Below, piece after piece: positions 9,270-19,008 of a stretch of 64,000 nucleotides of DNA. Made by a program: the position numbers and the translations under genes. Each line of letters starts with the position of its first letter. Position 1 is the first letter of the stretch. The notes beneath the pieces are model-generated. The model searched no databases. It was not told the DNA's origin and saw only the letters and a list, made by a program, of their open reading frames with translations. Source of the stretch: Atlantibacter subterraneus (GTDB lineage Bacteria > Pseudomonadota > Gammaproteobacteria > Enterobacterales > Enterobacteriaceae); NCBI RefSeq assembly GCF_007570865.1, contig NZ_VLPS01000007.1:248001-312000 (forward strand). Direction: 5' to 3'.

Positions 9270-10036
9270 TGCAGCTGTATTGGGTGGCGCTGAAAAGTAT
9301 CTGGACCAAAGAGATCCACCGTTTTATGCGCATCTGGATCCAGACCCTGGTTCCGCCCGTCATCACCATGACGCTCTATTTTATTATTTTCGGTAACCTG
9401 ATTGGCTCGCGCATCGGCGAAATGCATGGCTTTACCTATATGCAATTTATCGTGCCGGGGCTGATTATGATGGCGGTGATCACCAACGCTTACGCCAACG
9501 TGGCGTCGTCGTTTTTTAGCGCCAAATTCCAGCGCAATATTGAAGAGCTGCTGGTGGCACCGGTGCCGACCCATGTGATCATTATTGGTTATGTCGGCGG
9601 CGGCGTGGCGCGCGGATTATGTGTTGGCATCCTGGTGACCGCGATTTCGCTGTTTTTTGTGCCGTTTCAGGTGCATTCATGGTTGTTTGTCGGCATTACG
9701 CTGCTGTTTACCGCGATCCTGTTCTCGTTAGCCGGGCTGCTGAACGCCGTGTTCGCCACCACTTTTGATGACATCAGCCTGATCCCCACCTTCGTGCTAA
9801 CGCCGCTAACCTATCTGGGCGGGGTGTTCTATTCCCTGACGCTGCTGCCGCCGTTCTGGCAGGCGCTGTCACACCTCAACCCCATTGTGTATATGATCAG
9901 CGGGTTCCGCTACGGCTTCCTGGGCATTAACGATGTGCCGCTCGGCTTCACCCTGGGCGTGCTGGTGGTGTTTATCCTCGCGTTTTATCTTCTCTGCTGG
10001 TATTTAATCCAGCGCGGACGCGGCTTGCGCACATAA
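9266..10036 (+). CDS. yadH: ABC-2-type transporter permease YadH
   Basis: A membrane partner for YadG: 256 residues with about six transmembrane segments, belonging to the ABC-2 permease family, nearly identical to E. coli YadH. AAGGAG at 9253-9258 serves as ribosome binding site within the 3' end of yadG. The family includes exporters of polysaccharides, lipids and drugs; nothing here identifies the substrate. Confidence 0.95.
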   Translation: MMQLYWVALKSIWTKEIHRFMRIWIQTLVPPVITMTLYFIIFGNLIGSRIGEMHGFTYMQFIVPGLIMMAVITNAYANVASSFFSAKFQRNIEELLVAPVPTHVIIIGYVGGGVARGLCVGILVTAISLFFVPFQVHSWLFVGITLLFTAILFSLAGLLNAVFATTFDDISLIPTFVLTPLTYLGGVFYSLTLLPPFWQALSHLNPIVYMISGFRYGFLGINDVPLGFTLGVLVVFILAFYLLCWYLIQRGRGLRT

Positions 10037-10061
10037 ACGCGTAACTTTTTATCGTAAAACG

Positions 10062-10088
10062 AGGCCTTCATATGAGGGCCTTTTATTT
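10062..10088 (+). terminator. Terminator after yadGH
   Basis: An 8-bp stem (AGGCCTTC at 10062-10069 with GAGGGCCT at 10074-10081, one G-T pair) is followed by TTTATTTT. It lies inside an upstream-extended yadI frame, which argues for the downstream yadI start. Confidence 0.75.
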
Positions 10089-10158
10089 TCCCATGATTCG
10101 TATCACAACAGCGGTTCGTCACTTCGCTAAACTACCCCCTTTGGATAAGGAGCTGCGA

Positions 10159-10590
10159 ATGCTGGGATGGGTCATCGCCTGTCATGACGACAAGGCGCAA
10201 TGCATAATGGAACAACTGGAAAAACGCTTTGGTCATATTCCCCAGTGCCGGGTGGTGAATTACTGGCACGGCATCGGCACCAATATGCTCAGCCGTATGA
10301 TGTGCGATGCGCTGCACCATGCAGATTCCGGAGACGGCGTAATTTTTCTTACCGACTGCAACGGTGGCGCGCCGTATCGGGTAGCCGCGTTGATGAGCCA
10401 CAAACACGATAATTGTGAAGTGATTTCCGGTGTAACTCTCAATCTTCTTACCGAGCTTTATCCGCTGCGCTTTTGCTTAAGCAGCCGCGCGTTCCGCCAT
10501 ACCATCGTCGAGCGCGGTGGCGAGAGCGTCAGTAGTCTCTGGCACCAGCAACAAAAAAATCCGCCGTTTGTGTTACTGCACCACGCCTGA
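10159..10590 (+). CDS. yadI: PTS EIIA-like protein YadI
   Basis: A 143-residue protein resembling the EIIA domain of mannose-type sugar phosphotransferase systems. H9 in VIACHDDKAQ is the probable phospho-acceptor, and VIFLTD and GAPYRVA are family patterns. No partner EIIB/C/D genes lie nearby, so it is an orphan component of unknown role, as in E. coli. The ATG at 10159 has AAGGAG seven bases upstream. The frame is open back to 10072, but that part covers the yadGH terminator. It is less similar to its E. coli counterpart than its neighbours are. Confidence 0.85.
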   Translation: MLGWVIACHDDKAQCIMEQLEKRFGHIPQCRVVNYWHGIGTNMLSRMMCDALHHADSGDGVIFLTDCNGGAPYRVAALMSHKHDNCEVISGVTLNLLTELYPLRFCLSSRAFRHTIVERGGESVSSLWHQQQKNPPFVLLHHA

Positions 10591-10666
10591 CAGACGGTTT
10601 ACCGCTTGGTGTAAAAGGCACTTTTTGTCAAAATAAGCGCAAATTCTTTTGCCGCTGCGATCCCCT

Positions 10667-11914
10667 ATGCTGACACGCCTTATTTTTTGCTTTGTGCTGA
10701 TGTTTACCGCACCGGCCGGAGCGATCCTGGTTAATCCGACCTTTAATCCGCCGCGCTATATGCAGACCACGGAAGACGCAGCTATCTGGGCGCATATTGG
10801 CAACCGTGTCATCTCCGTGGGCCGAATTGAACAGGGCCAGGTGCTGGCGGTGGTGCCGACCGCAGCCGATTACTATGAATTTAGCTTTGGGTTTGGTACC
10901 GGGTTTATTGATAAGCGGCACCTCAAACCGACGCAGGGCAAACCGCGGATTCAGGACCGGCTGGGCGATCTCAATAAGCCGCTCAGCAACCAGAACCTGC
11001 TTACCTGGCAGGCCGTCACGCTGTATAACGAACCCGACAATAAAAGCGAACCGCTGGGCGTGCTGGCCGAGAACCTGCGCTATCCGATTATTTCCAAACT
11101 TAAAGACCGGCTTAACCAGACCTGGTTCCAGATCCGCATCGGCAACCGGCTGGCATGGGTCAGCAGCCTGGAGGCGCAGGAAGATAACGGCATTCCGGTG
11201 CTGACTTATCACCATATTCTGCGCGATGAAGAGAACACCCGTTTTCGCCATACCTCTACCACCACCTCGGTACGCGCCTTCAGCAACCAGATGACCTGGC
11301 TGCGCGATATGGGCTACACCACGCTTTCCCTGTATCAGTTGGAAGGCTACGTAAAGAACCGGATCAATTTGCCCGCCCGCGCGGTGGCGATTACCTTTGA
11401 CGATGGCCTGAAGTCGGTATCACGCTACGCGTATCCGGTGCTGAAGCAGTACGGCTTTAGCGCCACGGCGTTTATTATTTCTTCACGCATCAAGCGGCAT
11501 CCGCAAAAATGGGACCCAAAATCCCTGCAGTTTATGAGCATCTCCGAGCTGCAATCCATCCAGGACGTGTTTGATGTGCAGTCCCATACCCACTTTTTGC
11601 ATCGCATCGACGGCCTGCGCCATCCGATCCTGCTAAGCCGCAGCTATCACAATATCCTGTTTGATTTTGAGCGTTCGCGCCGGGCGCTGGCGCAGTTCAA
11701 TCCGCACGTGCTGTATCTTTCGTATCCGTTTGGCGGTTACGACCAGAAGGCGGTTAAAGCGGCCCATGACGCGGGGTTTCAGTTAGCGGTAACCACGGTG
11801 AAAGGGAAGGTGAAGCCGGGGGACAACCCGTATTTGCTGAAGCGGCTGTATATTCTGAGAACCGATTCGCTGGAGGATATGGCGCGGACGATCAGTAATC
11901 AGCCGCAGGGGTAA
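10667..11914 (+). CDS. yadE: Secreted polysaccharide deacetylase family protein YadE
   Basis: About 415 residues. A signal peptide ([19 protein letters not shown]) precedes an N-terminal region of unassigned fold (to about residue 210) and a C-terminal NodB-type deacetylase domain. The domain shows ITFDDG (metal and catalytic Asp, near residue 242), QSHTHFLHR (metal His pair) and [10 protein letters not shown]. Such enzymes remove acetyl or formyl groups from glycans; the substrate here is unknown. The ATG at 10667 places the signal peptide at the N-terminus; a TTG at 10649 is also in frame. No strong ribosome binding site is visible. Confidence 0.85.
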   Translation: MLTRLIFCFVLMFTAPAGAILVNPTFNPPRYMQTTEDAAIWAHIGNRVISVGRIEQGQVLAVVPTAADYYEFSFGFGTGFIDKRHLKPTQGKPRIQDRLGDLNKPLSNQNLLTWQAVTLYNEPDNKSEPLGVLAENLRYPIISKLKDRLNQTWFQIRIGNRLAWVSSLEAQEDNGIPVLTYHHILRDEENTRFRHTSTTTSVRAFSNQMTWLRDMGYTTLSLYQLEGYVKNRINLPARAVAITFDDGLKSVSRYAYPVLKQYGFSATAFIISSRIKRHPQKWDPKSLQFMSISELQSIQDVFDVQSHTHFLHRIDGLRHPILLSRSYHNILFDFERSRRALAQFNPHVLYLSYPFGGYDQKAVKAAHDAGFQLAVTTVKGKVKPGDNPYLLKRLYILRTDSLEDMARTISNQPQG

Positions 11915-11941
11915 TAGCGCCCGCGAACGGGCGCGAAAAAA

Positions 11942-12322
11942 TCAGGCGACCTGAACCGGAACCGCTTTGGCGGTGCGTTTCATCTCGTTGTCGCCGTCAA
12001 AGTACGCCACTTTTGGCTGCCAGCTGCGGGCCTGCTCATCCGGCATGGTGACGTAGCTGGCGATAATTAAAATATCGCCCACATCGGCGCAGTGCGCCGC
12101 CGCCCCGTTAACGGAAATGATTTTCGAACCGCGCTCACCGGAAATGGCGTAGGTAGAAAAACGCTTACCGTTGGTCACGTTATAAATATCGATGGCTTCG
12201 TATTCCAGAATGCCAGCTGCTTCAAGAAAATCCTGATCAATGGCGCAGGAACCTTCATAGTGCAAGTCTGCCTGAGTCACTTTGACGCGATGCAGTTTGC
12301 CCTGCAACATTGTACGAATCAT
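11942..12322 (-). CDS. panD: Aspartate 1-decarboxylase proenzyme
   Basis: Converts aspartate to beta-alanine for pantothenate and coenzyme A synthesis. The 126-residue protein equals E. coli PanD. The self-processing site G24-S25 is visible in HYEGSCAI; in the family the Ser becomes a pyruvoyl group. The ATG at 12322 is used by homology; the open frame extends 14 codons further. Unlike in E. coli K-12, no transposase-like gene (yadD/rpnC) separates it from panC. Confidence 0.97.
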   Translation of the reverse strand: MIRTMLQGKLHRVKVTQADLHYEGSCAIDQDFLEAAGILEYEAIDIYNVTNGKRFSTYAISGERGSKIISVNGAAAHCADVGDILIIASYVTMPDEQARSWQPKVAYFDGDNEMKRTAKAVPVQVA

Positions 12323-12430
12323 AAATTTAACCCTGTTAACACCAACACTGTCAGAGCGGGGCATCCCCGCTCCAGGAATTTTACCCGGGCAGTATTGCCC
12401 GTTTTATAATCGCTGTCTATCCCCGCTCCG

Positions 12431-13282
12431 TTACGCCAGGTCGACCGTCAGATTATCAATCAAACGCGCCTGGCCGAGCCATGCCGCCATTAGCACCACG
12501 GCGCGCTGGCTTTGCGGCGTCAGCTCCAGCAGGGTATCGGCATCGCGGATCTGTAATTCATCACTGCGAAAGCCTTTTTCGTTCAGCTCCAGCGCGGCGG
12601 CTGCCAGAATCTCTTCCACGTTGCGCTCGCCAGCCTTTAGTTTTTCGCCGATGCCGTTCATCACTTTGCTCAGCCCCGGCGCGATTTTACGCTGATCGCT
12701 GGTGAGATAGCCATTGCGCGAGCTAAGCGCCAGGCCGTCTTTGGCCCGCACGGTCGGCACGCCGACAATTTCGATGTCGTAGCTCATATCGGCGACCATT
12801 TTTCGGATCAGCGCCAGCTGCTGGTAATCCTTCTCGCCGAAGCAGGCGATATCCGGCTGCACCAGGTTAAACAGCTTGCTGACCACGGTGGAGACGCCGC
12901 GGAAATGCCCCGGACGGCTTGCGCCTTCCAGGATGGTGGAGATACCCGGCACGTCAACATAGGTTTGTTCGCCCATGCCGCGCGGGTAGACTTCTTCCGG
13001 CGTCGGAGAAAAGACGAACTCCACGCCACGGCGGTTCAGCTTTTCGCAATCTTCCTGCAGGGTACGCGGATAGCGCGCCAGATCGTCCGGGCGATCGAAC
13101 TGCATCGGATTAACGAAAATACTGACCACCACCACATCGGCGCGCGCTTTCGCTTCATCAACCAGCTTCATATGACCGTCATGAAGGTTTCCCATCGTCG
13201 GCACCAGCGCAATCCGTTTGCCTTCAAGGCGCAGACGGCGAATCTGCTGGCGCAGCATCAATACGGTTTCAATAATCAGCAC
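12431..13282 (-). CDS. panC: Pantothenate synthetase (pantoate--beta-alanine ligase)
   Basis: Joins pantoate and beta-alanine using ATP to make pantothenate. 283 residues, as in E. coli. The nucleotidyl-transferase signature [10 protein letters not shown] (HIGH-like) is near residue 29 and the KSKS-like ALSSRNGYL loop is in the middle. The start is GTG (13282-13280), preceded by AGGAG. It follows panB by only 14 bp, so panB-panC is an operon; the third pathway gene, panD, is 108 bp downstream. Confidence 0.97.
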   Translation of the reverse strand: MLIIETVLMLRQQIRRLRLEGKRIALVPTMGNLHDGHMKLVDEAKARADVVVVSIFVNPMQFDRPDDLARYPRTLQEDCEKLNRRGVEFVFSPTPEEVYPRGMGEQTYVDVPGISTILEGASRPGHFRGVSTVVSKLFNLVQPDIACFGEKDYQQLALIRKMVADMSYDIEIVGVPTVRAKDGLALSSRNGYLTSDQRKIAPGLSKVMNGIGEKLKAGERNVEEILAAAALELNEKGFRSDELQIRDADTLLELTPQSQRAVVLMAAWLGQARLIDNLTVDLA

Positions 13283-13296
13283 AACCCATACTCCTG

Positions 13297-14091
13297 TCAG
13301 TGGAAACTGTGTTCTTCGCCCGGATAAACCCCGGACTCGACCTCAGTAATATACTGGCGCACGGCGGCACGCATGTCGCCCGCGTCGGCAAGGAAATTTT
13401 TCGCAAATTTCGGGATATGGCCGCCGGTGATGCCGAAGGCGTCGTGCATGACCAGGATTTGCCCGTCGGTCACGTTGCCCGCGCCGATGCCGATCACCGG
13501 GATGCGTAACGCCTCGGTGACGCGCTGCGCCAGCTCAACCGGCACGCACTCCAGCACCAGCAGCTGCGCTCCGGCGGCTTCCAGCGCCAGCGCGTCGTCC
13601 AGCAGCGTTTGCGCGGCGGCTTCATCGCGGCCCTGCACTTTATAGCCGCCAAAGATATTCACCGACTGCGGCGTCAGGCCCAGATGGCCGCACACCGGCA
13701 CGGCGCGTTCGGTCAGCATCCGCACGGTATCCACTAACCAACGGCCTCCTTCGATTTTCACCATGTTGGCCCCGGCGCGCATCACTACGCTGGCGTTGGC
13801 GAAGGTCTGTTCCGGCGTGGCGTAGGCCATAAACGGCAGGTCGGCCAGCAGCAGGCAGTTCGGCGCGCCGCGGCGTACTGCGCGGGTGTGATAGGCAATA
13901 TCGTCAACGGTGACGGGCAGGGTGGAATCATGCCCCTGTACCGTCATTCCCAGCGAGTCGCCTACCAGCATTACGCCAATGCCTTCGTCGGCAAACAGTT
14001 TTGCGAAGCTAAAATCATAAGCCGTGATGGTGGCGAATTTCTGGCCGCTGGCCTTGAGACGTAAGAGCTGGGCAATGGTGGTTGGTTTCAT
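13297..14091 (-). CDS. panB: 3-methyl-2-oxobutanoate hydroxymethyltransferase
   Basis: First committed step of pantothenate synthesis: adds a hydroxymethyl group from methylene-tetrahydrofolate to ketoisovalerate. 264 residues, equal to E. coli PanB, with the patterns MLVGDSLGM (magnesium-binding Asp), VKIEGG and GIGAGN. The ATG at 14091 has AGGGGAC upstream. The open frame runs 27 codons further, up to the folK stop, but is not conserved. In E. coli a fimbrial cluster lies between panB and folK; here the gap is 81 bp. Confidence 0.97.
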   Translation of the reverse strand: MKPTTIAQLLRLKASGQKFATITAYDFSFAKLFADEGIGVMLVGDSLGMTVQGHDSTLPVTVDDIAYHTRAVRRGAPNCLLLADLPFMAYATPEQTFANASVVMRAGANMVKIEGGRWLVDTVRMLTERAVPVCGHLGLTPQSVNIFGGYKVQGRDEAAAQTLLDDALALEAAGAQLLVLECVPVELAQRVTEALRIPVIGIGAGNVTDGQILVMHDAFGITGGHIPKFAKNFLADAGDMRAAVRQYITEVESGVYPGEEHSFH

Positions 14092-14172
14092 GGCTGTCCC
14101 CTGAACTGAAAATGGCGAACAGTGTAAACGATAGTTTTCAGGCTGAGTAGCCAGGGAACAAGGGGCAGACAA

Positions 14173-14652
14173 TTACCAGCGGGAAATGCCGGAAGGATCA
14201 AGATTTGCCAGCAGATCGGACAGTTTATCACCGTCCGGGAAGCGTAAATCCGGGGCGATTTGCGCCAGCGGCAACAGCATAAAGGCGCGATTTTTCATGT
14301 CGTAATGGGGAACGGTCAGGCGGGGGGTGTCGATCTGCATTTCGCCAAACAGCATGATATCCAGATCAAGCGTACGCGGCCCCCAGCGGTGGGCTTTGCG
14401 CTCGCGCCCCTGCTGTAGCTCGATGCGCTGAGTGTGATCCAGCAGCGCTTCCGGGGCCAGCGCGGTCTCCAGCGCCACCGCGGCGTTGAGATAATCAGGC
14501 TGGTCCTGCGGGCCGAGCGGCGGGGTGCGATAAAAGTCGGAAACCGCGACGAGCTGGCTTTCGGGGATCTCAGCCAGCGCCGCCAGGGCAGCATTCACTT
14601 GTTCAAGCGGGGACGCAAGGTTGCTGCCGATAGCCAGATAAACGCGGGTCAC
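14173..14652 (-). CDS. folK: 6-hydroxymethyl-7,8-dihydropterin pyrophosphokinase
   Basis: Transfers pyrophosphate from ATP to the pterin precursor of folate. 159 residues, as in E. coli [13 protein letters not shown] at the N-terminus and [13 protein letters not shown] (magnesium-binding D-L-D) identify the family. It starts with GTG at 14652, and this start overlaps the TGA of pcnB by four bases (GTGA), so translation is coupled to pcnB. The last ~15 residues differ from E. coli. Confidence 0.96.
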   Translation of the reverse strand: MTRVYLAIGSNLASPLEQVNAALAALAEIPESQLVAVSDFYRTPPLGPQDQPDYLNAAVALETALAPEALLDHTQRIELQQGRERKAHRWGPRTLDLDIMLFGEMQIDTPRLTVPHYDMKNRAFMLLPLAQIAPDLRFPDGDKLSDLLANLDPSGISRW

Positions 14653-16046
14653 GCATTGCCCTCACGGCGCGGCGCACGACGGCGTGGGCGGCGAGGACGG
14701 CGGCGTGCCGCCGGTTCATCATCCAGATCGTTAAGCATATCTTTCTGGGCAGGCGGCGCGGAAACCTGGAACTCGCCCCACCAGCGGGCCAGACGCTGCA
14801 ATTCGGCGTTGTTTTCCGCTTCAGCGCGCAGTTCCAGCAGGTCGTAGGCGGCGCGGAATTTTGGATGCTCCATCAGCTTCCAGGCGCGTTTACCCTGACG
14901 ACGCGACATGCGCAGCTGCAGCTGCCAGATATCGCGGATTAGCGCGGTGATGCGTTTCGGGATCGCCAGCGAACGGCAAGCTTCATCAAGCACATCGTTC
15001 ATCGCCAGCGCGAAAGCGTCGTTCCAGCTCAGGCCGCTTTCCTGGGCGATTTTTTGTGCGGTTTCAATTTGCGGATACCAGAACAGCGCGGCGAACAGGA
15101 ACGCCGGGTTAACGCGCATATCGTTGTGAATGCGGGTATCGGTGTTCTTCAGCACCTGCGCGATGATGCGCTCCATTGGGCTGTCGCCCTGTTCGGTAAA
15201 GAAACGGGTGATGGTCGGGAACAGCGGCTGGAACAGCGAATACTCGCGCAGCAGCAGATAGGTGTTGTAGCCGTAGCCCATCTGCAACAGCTTTAACGCC
15301 TCTTCAAACAGGCGCGCGGGCGGCACATCGTTTAACAGCGTCGCCAGGCGCGGGATCGGTTCGCCGGTTTCCGGGCTAATCTGCATATCCAGACGGGCGG
15401 CGAAACGCACCGCGCGCAGCATGCGCACCGGATCTTCACGGTAGCGGGTTTCCGGATCGCCAATCAGACGGATGATGCCGAGCTTTAAGTCCTGCAACCC
15501 GCCGACGTAATCGCGCACGGTAAAATCCGCCACGCTGTAATACAGGCTGTTGATGGTGAAATCACGGCGCTGGGCGTCTTCTTCGATGGAGCCGAAAATG
15601 TTGTCGCGCAGCAGCATGCCATTCTGGCCGCGTTGGGAAATGGCGCGATCGCTGACATTTTCTTCATGATGGCCGCGAAAGGTCGCCACTTCGATAATTT
15701 CCGGGCCGAACATCACGTGCGCCAGGCGGAAACGGCGGCCCACCAGGCGGCAGTTGCGGAACAGTTTGCGGACCTGATCCGGCGTGGCGTTGGTGGTCAC
15801 GTCGAAATCTTTGGGTTTTTTGCCCAGCAACAGATCGCGCACGCCACCGCCGACCAGCCACGCTTCATAGCCCGCTTTATTCAGGCGGTACATCACCTTG
15901 AGGGCGTTTTCACTGATATCTTTGCGGGAAATAGCGTGCTGTTCGCGCGGGATGACGGTAATGGTGGGCTGGCTGACGATATCGTCAACCTCGCTTTCCT
16001 CGCGATTTAACACCTTGCGGCAAAAATTAGCGACTCGGGTAAAAAT
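14649..16046 (-). CDS. pcnB: Poly(A) polymerase I, with a rare AUU start codon
   Basis: Adds poly(A) tails to RNA 3' ends, promoting decay and controlling plasmid copy number. The nucleotidyltransferase signature [11 protein letters not shown] leads to the catalytic D80 and D82 (DFDV), and the C-terminus is Arg-rich. From the AUU at 16046-16044 the protein is 465 residues, equal to E. coli. Those first 11 codons ([11 protein letters not shown]) match the E. coli N-terminus, and GAGGTG at 16052-16057 sits four bases before the AUU. Standard start-codon rules would begin 11 codons late at a GTG (16013). E. coli pcnB is known to use AUU, read inefficiently under IF3 control, which keeps the protein scarce. 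Confidence 0.93.
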   Translation of the reverse strand: MFTRVANFCRKVLNREESEVDDIVSQPTITVIPREQHAISRKDISENALKVMYRLNKAGYEAWLVGGGVRDLLLGKKPKDFDVTTNATPDQVRKLFRNCRLVGRRFRLAHVMFGPEIIEVATFRGHHEENVSDRAISQRGQNGMLLRDNIFGSIEEDAQRRDFTINSLYYSVADFTVRDYVGGLQDLKLGIIRLIGDPETRYREDPVRMLRAVRFAARLDMQISPETGEPIPRLATLLNDVPPARLFEEALKLLQMGYGYNTYLLLREYSLFQPLFPTITRFFTEQGDSPMERIIAQVLKNTDTRIHNDMRVNPAFLFAALFWYPQIETAQKIAQESGLSWNDAFALAMNDVLDEACRSLAIPKRITALIRDIWQLQLRMSRRQGKRAWKLMEHPKFRAAYDLLELRAEAENNAELQRLARWWGEFQVSAPPAQKDMLNDLDDEPAARRRPRRPRRRAPRREGNA

Positions 16047-16101
16047 GGTGCACCTCGGTAGTGTGTCAGACTCTGGACAAAAAATAGCGGCTAATCATAG
16101 C

Positions 16102-16983
16102 TCAGCGCAACGCATTTGAGAATGCTGGATTCACGGGTATGCGTTGGGGAGACCAGTTAATCGCCGCTTCGCGCAGTAGCGCCTCGGTAGATAAATCCCG
16201 CCAGTGCTCTGTTACAGGCTGGTTCAAAAACTGCAAAGCGGCAACCAGCATCGGTTTTGGATCGCCCTGCGGCAGGGCAGGAGCGTGGTTCTGTTTCGAC
16301 AGTTTATTGCCGTCGGCGTTGAGCGCCAGCGGCAGATGGAACCAGGCGGGCGGCTGCCAGCCGAACTGATGATACAGCGACACCTGGCGCACCGTGGGCT
16401 CAATCAAATCCGCGCCGCGTACGATTTCGCTAACGCCCTGGAAATGATCGTCCACCACCACCGCCAGGTTATAAGCGAACAGCCCGTCGCGGCGATGAAT
16501 AATGAAATCCTCCCGCGCCAGCGCCGGGTCGGCGACAATCTCGCCGCGCAGCCGGTCGGTAAAACTCATCACCGGCTGGGTCTGGCGTAACCGCACGGCG
16601 GCGTTCTCCGGGCCGTGTTGCAGGTCGCGGCAGTGGCCGTCGTAAATCCCGCCGATCTGCTGAATGCGGCTGCGGGTGCAGGTGCAGTAATAGCTGCGCT
16701 GATGTTCGCGCAGCCAGGCCAGCGCCTCGCGGTAGGCATCATGGCGCGCGGACTGGTACAGCACCTCGCCGTCCCAGTGCAGGCCGTAATGTTCAAGCTG
16801 GCGTAAAATGGTGTCGGCAGCGCCGGGCACTTCGCGCGGCGGGTCGATATCTTCGATACGCACCAGCCACACGCCGTGTTGCGCGCGGGCCTGCAAATAG
16901 CTGCCCAGCGCGGCGATCAGCGAGCCGAAGTGGAGTTCACCAGAAGGAGAAGGGGCAAAACGCCCGATATAAGCTGTGGACAT
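16102..16983 (-). CDS. gluQ: Glutamyl-queuosine tRNA(Asp) synthetase
   Basis: Attaches glutamate to the queuosine base of tRNA-Asp; a truncated paralogue of glutamyl-tRNA synthetase lacking the anticodon-binding domain. 293 residues from the ATG at 16983. The HIGH-like motif is in SGELHFGSL, the zinc ligands are C100, C102, Y114 and C118, and a KMSKS-like KLSKQ lies near the C-terminus. A hairpin terminator stands directly before the start, so expression depends on readthrough from dksA. The C-terminal ~30 residues are less conserved. An in-frame TTG at 16998 lies inside the terminator and is unlikely to be the start. Confidence 0.94.
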   Translation of the reverse strand: MSTAYIGRFAPSPSGELHFGSLIAALGSYLQARAQHGVWLVRIEDIDPPREVPGAADTILRQLEHYGLHWDGEVLYQSARHDAYREALAWLREHQRSYYCTCTRSRIQQIGGIYDGHCRDLQHGPENAAVRLRQTQPVMSFTDRLRGEIVADPALAREDFIIHRRDGLFAYNLAVVVDDHFQGVSEIVRGADLIEPTVRQVSLYHQFGWQPPAWFHLPLALNADGNKLSKQNHAPALPQGDPKPMLVAALQFLNQPVTEHWRDLSTEALLREAAINWSPQRIPVNPAFSNALR

Positions 16984-16989
16984 AGCGCT

Positions 16990-17022
16990 AAAAAACAAGG
17001 CGGGAGAGACCCGCCTTTGTTA
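16990..17022 (-). terminator. Terminator/attenuator between dksA and gluQ
   Basis: On the minus strand a stem formed by AACAAAGGCGGG and CCCGCCTTGTT is followed by a T run (17-base region down to 16990), only about seven bases before the gluQ ATG. In related enterobacteria a terminator here is reported to limit gluQ transcription from dksA. Confidence 0.85.
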
Positions 17023-17042
17023 TTAATGGATAGGGGCTGTGC

Positions 17043-17498
17043 TTAGCCAGCCATCTGTTTTTCGCGGATTTCAGCCAGCGTCTTGCAGTCGATGCACAGG
17101 TCCGCGGTCGGACGTGCTTCAAGACGACGAATGCCGATTTCCACTCCACATGATTCGCAGAAGCCGAAGTCTTCGTCTTCCACTTTTTTGAGAGTCTTCT
17201 CGATTTTCTTGATCAGTTTACGCTCACGGTCGCGGTTACGCAGTTCGAGGCTGAACTCTTCTTCCTGGGCGGCACGATCGACCGGATCCGGGAAGTTAGC
17301 CGCTTCATCCTGCATATGCGTAACGGTGCGATCGACTTCATCCCTAAGTTGATTACGCCATGCTTCAAGAATGCGCTTGAAGTGTGCCAGCTGGGCTTCA
17401 TTCATATACTCTTCGCCCGGCTTCTCTTGATACGGCTCCACCCCAGCGATGGCGAGAATACTCAGGGACGATGTTTTACGTTTTTGCCCTTCTTGCAT
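17043..17498 (-). CDS. dksA: RNA polymerase-binding transcription factor DksA
   Basis: Binds the secondary channel of RNA polymerase and, with ppGpp, lowers rRNA and raises amino-acid gene transcription. 151 residues, nearly identical to E. coli. The coiled-coil tip acidic pair D71/D74 (DPVDRAAQ) is present. The zinc finger is C114-x2-C117 and C135-x2-C138. The ATG at 17498 follows AGGAGAAG; the frame extends six codons further. A small CCCC/GGGG hairpin lies in the leader near 17530, without a U tract. Confidence 0.97.
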   Translation of the reverse strand: MQEGQKRKTSSLSILAIAGVEPYQEKPGEEYMNEAQLAHFKRILEAWRNQLRDEVDRTVTHMQDEAANFPDPVDRAAQEEEFSLELRNRDRERKLIKKIEKTLKKVEDEDFGFCESCGVEIGIRRLEARPTADLCIDCKTLAEIREKQMAG

Positions 17499-17676
17499 GT
17501 TGCTTCTCCTTAACACGCACTATCGATCCCCTTGTCGGGGGAAAAATCAGGCCGCTATAAATAGCAGAAGCTTTTCGGGATAGCAATTGTATAAACGTTA
17601 CACTTGACAACCCTGTGAGGAAAAGCGTATTTGCGCATGCGCCTGAAACAATAATGACTCAAACGGTTAACCGGCA

Positions 17677-18381
17677 TTACAAACAGACCGGTACGGGTAT
17701 CGTTAATTGCATTTTCTCGGCGGTTAACGTCGCCTTCCAGGCAACGATTTCCACCCCTTTTTGCTGTGCTTCACTGAGCAACATTGCGTATCGGGGGTCG
17801 ATGTGGCGCGCCGGAGAGACCCGCTCAATCGCCGAATGCAATACGGCGAATAACAGGACGGCGCGTTCGCCGTTCTCCACCACACTCATCAATTCACGCA
17901 GGTGCTTTTGACCCCGCACCGTCACGGCGTCGGGAAAATACCCTTGCGAATTATCCGATAACGTCACTGATTTCACTTCAATATAGCAGTTAACCTTGCA
18001 ACCTGCCTGTAACATGAAATCAATACGGCTGCGCTCTGCGCCGTACTTAACTTCGCTTAAGACCGTGGGATATTCAGAAAATTCCCCCAGCTGATTTTCC
18101 TGGATCGCCTCTTTCACCAGTTGGTTGGCGCGCAGGGTGTTGACGCAGATGAAATGCCCCTGCTGAGTCTGGGTAAGCTCCCAGGTGTGCGGATACTTAC
18201 GCGTCAGATTGGGCGATGTGGAATACCAGACCGTATCGCCGGGCGTGGCGCAGCCGGTCATCGCGCCGGTATTCGGGCAGTGTAGCGTCAGCAGCGCGCC
18301 TTCGGGCGTCACCACATCGGCCAGAAATCGTTTGTAACGCTTAATCAGCGTGGCGGGCTGCAACGGGGGAGAAAACTCCAT
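17677..18381 (-). CDS. sfsA: SfsA, sugar fermentation stimulation protein
   Basis: 234 residues, same length as E. coli SfsA, with the family patterns [15 protein letters not shown] and RSRIDFML. The family has a nuclease-like fold and was first linked to maltose metabolism in E. coli; its biochemical role is not settled. The ATG at 18381 follows AAGGA. It lies 12 bp downstream of thpR, so the two are likely co-transcribed. The 3' end is 178 bp from dksA. Confidence 0.93.
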   Translation of the reverse strand: MEFSPPLQPATLIKRYKRFLADVVTPEGALLTLHCPNTGAMTGCATPGDTVWYSTSPNLTRKYPHTWELTQTQQGHFICVNTLRANQLVKEAIQENQLGEFSEYPTVLSEVKYGAERSRIDFMLQAGCKVNCYIEVKSVTLSDNSQGYFPDAVTVRGQKHLRELMSVVENGERAVLLFAVLHSAIERVSPARHIDPRYAMLLSEAQQKGVEIVAWKATLTAEKMQLTIPVPVCL

Positions 18382-18393
18382 AATCGGTCCTTT

Positions 18394-18921
18394 TTATTCC
18401 AGCGACCAGCGCGCCAGCGGCTGGTATTGAGTGCGTCCCTGGCTGAACTGCGATGAGTAAAGCACAAATTCCGTCACCGGAAAGGTCCAGTGAAAGCCTG
18501 GCGCGGGGATAGCGACCTGATGCGCGGCGTTACGCAGCAGCGTCACGTGCGGATGAAACGGCTGCGGGCTTTGATAACAGCCGCTACGCGCGGCCTGGGC
18601 GCGCAATAGATTCGCCAACTGCAATAACCCGCGCGGCGGCTGGCGGCTACCCAGCCACACCACCCGCGAGCGCGGCCAGTGCCCGGCATCGTCCAGCGTC
18701 AGGGTAAACGCAGGCTGCTGAATCCGCCCGGCCAGCGTCATCAGCGTTTGTTGTTTTTGGTCGCTGATTTCGCCTAAAAATGCCAGCGTCAGATGAAGAT
18801 TCGCCGCCGCGATGGGGCGGCCCGCCTCCGGGGCGAACTGCGCGGCGCGCCACTGGATCACCTGCTGTTGGATCGGCGCGGGTATCTCAAGGGCAAAAAA
18901 TAGCCGTTTGGGCTCAGACAT
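18394..18921 (-). CDS. thpR: RNA 2',3'-cyclic phosphodiesterase (2H family)
   Basis: 175 residues with the two HxT motifs of the 2H phosphoesterase family: H43 in NLHLTLAFLG and H125 in FHPHVTLL. The E. coli protein (ThpR/LigT) hydrolyses 2',3'-cyclic phosphate ends and can ligate tRNA halves in vitro. It is divergent from hrpB and sits just upstream of sfsA. Confidence 0.93.
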   Translation of the reverse strand: MSEPKRLFFALEIPAPIQQQVIQWRAAQFAPEAGRPIAAANLHLTLAFLGEISDQKQQTLMTLAGRIQQPAFTLTLDDAGHWPRSRVVWLGSRQPPRGLLQLANLLRAQAARSGCYQSPQPFHPHVTLLRNAAHQVAIPAPGFHWTFPVTEFVLYSSQFSQGRTQYQPLARWSLE

Positions 18922-19008
18922 GGCAGTTCTCGGTAATGGTTTGTGGGGATGCTACAATGCGCCCGTTTTAATGTTAACCCTTTTGATGTGAACCCCAGGG
19001 AGCTCGCT

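Noticed and set aside
11917-11941. GC-rich hairpin between yadE and panD, considered as a terminator
   Set aside because: The stem (GCGCCCG/CGGGCGC) is followed by As on the plus strand, and on the minus strand the T run comes before it. Neither direction gives a canonical intrinsic terminator.
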